A stretch of 64,000 bases of DNA. It comes from Thalassospiraceae bacterium LMO-SO8. GTDB lineage: Bacteria > Pseudomonadota > Alphaproteobacteria > Rhodospirillales > Casp-alpha2. The position numbers and the translations under genes are program-made. Positions within the stretch are counted from its first letter, which is position 1. Each line of letters opens with the position of its first letter. Location of the stretch: NCBI GenBank assembly GCA_031655335.1, contig CP134226.1, forward strand, positions 1,922,001 through 1,986,000, written 5' to 3'. The notes beneath the pieces are model-generated. The model was not told the origin of the DNA. It saw nothing but the letters and a program-made list of their open reading frames with translations, and made no database searches. Below, piece by piece: positions 63,597-64,000 of the stretch.

Positions 63597-64000
63597 TCAG
63601 GCGCCGGCGGCCCGGCTCTTGAGGCCGCGGTCGTCATCGTCGTCCTTGGGGGCGTCATAGACAGACATGTCGCCTTCTTCCTCGTCATCGTCGGCGCCGC
63701 CGGACGTTTCGGCCAGATGCGGGGCGTAATCCTTGGGCTCCCACGGCAAGGGCGGCGGCGACTTCGGCCGGGCGATATCCATCAGGCGCTCGACCCGAGA
63801 CAGGTTCTTTTCCGTGATCATGGTCAGGCGGTGGGCGCCACGCGCCTCGTACACGCCCTTGGCCAGGGAAAAGGCCTCGCGGGCGGCCTCCAACTGACCC
63901 GGATCGTGGGTCAGCTTGGACAGCATGAACAGCGCCGAGCCCAGGTTGTTCTGGGTCGCCGCCCACAGCAGCGGATGGTCCAGCTTGTGACGGACTTCCA
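63597..64000 (-). CDS. TPR-like protein, truncated by the window edge
   Basis: The open frame on the minus strand runs through the right edge, so its start is missing. The visible part includes a WAATQNNLGSALF segment (about 63910-63960), a typical tetratricopeptide-repeat consensus, then a proline-rich linker and a strongly acidic tail (DDDEEEGDMS, DDDDD). A start at 63926 would remove the TPR consensus, so it is not used. Such proteins mediate protein contacts. A partner cannot be named. Confidence 0.65.
   Translation of the reverse strand, partial: EVRHKLDHPLLWAATQNNLGSALFMLSKLTHDPGQLEAAREAFSLAKGVYEARGAHRLTMITEKNLSRVERLMDIARPKSPPPLPWEPKDYAPHLAETSGGADDDEEEGDMSVYDAPKDDDDDRGLKSRAAGA

Noticed and set aside
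1-64000. CRISPR array, rRNA operon, insertion sequence or prophage
   Set aside because: I saw no regular repeat-spacer pattern, no rRNA-like segment and no transposase or phage structural gene in reading both strands.

Overview
The window is a GC-rich, densely coded chromosomal segment from a Gram-negative bacterium. The gene families point to an alphaproteobacterium, most likely Rhodospirillales. Pointers are a COQ7-type demethoxyubiquinone hydroxylase, DUF1244, DUF3126, DUF3035 and DUF6352 proteins, a class II DAHP synthase, and a MutL that carries its own endonuclease motif. About 62 protein genes and one tRNA gene are supported. Two genes, an oxidoreductase on the left and a TPR-like protein on the right, run off the edges. 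Most of the content is housekeeping, and many genes abut through ATGA-type overlaps.

Layout. 1-11.3 kb: an oxidoreductase fragment, a DinB-family protein, and a DAG-kinase-like gene facing a PlcP-like phosphoesterase/Agt-like glycosyltransferase pair. The pair looks like a membrane-lipid remodelling unit. Then comes a lipid A cassette (msbA, a DUF374 acyltransferase, waaA, lpxK, a LpxL-type acyltransferase), followed by an Xre-RES toxin-antitoxin pair with a near-consensus promoter. 11.3-31 kb: envelope, DNA and RNA maintenance genes (M23 peptidase, xseA, purD, tadA, an RluB-type pseudouridine synthase, rsmD, mutL-pgi, a split M16 peptidase pair, a DUF3035 lipoprotein, lspA-ileS-ribF) and a MaoC hydratase. 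31-39 kb: a second M23 peptidase, an orphan integrase-arm-like protein, a tartrate-dehydrogenase-like gene overlapping a ferredoxin gene, small conserved proteins, and an Lrp regulator facing an AceE/MdeB-like 2-oxoacid dehydrogenase E1. An abruptly AT-rich islet with a pentapeptide-repeat protein follows, abutting the 3' end of tRNA-Leu(CAA).

39-54 kb: a palindromic repeat, a TauD/TfdA dioxygenase, a YqaA-type membrane protein, dsbB, coq7, a zinc alcohol dehydrogenase, a TrmJ-type methyltransferase, a large HisKA-PAS-PAS-GGDEF-EAL protein, a stand-alone formyltransferase, cysS-nadE, nicotinate phosphoribosyltransferase and a class II DAHP synthase. 54-64 kb: a DUF547 protein, hemN with an FNR-like box upstream, a four-gene GldA/GldF/GldG/DUF4340 ABC system, an EAL protein with a degenerate GGDEF, a small unknown protein and the truncated TPR-like gene.

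I found no CRISPR array, rRNA, insertion sequence or obvious phage. The most accessory-looking parts are the tRNA-Leu islet and the RES-Xre pair. The points I find most worth checking are the PlcP/Agt/DAG-kinase arrangement, the two possible starts of the antitoxin, the orphan integrase-like protein, the tartrate-dehydrogenase/ferredoxin overlap and the pentapeptide islet. Nothing here is clearly a wholly new system. All family calls come from reading sequences by eye, without database searches.
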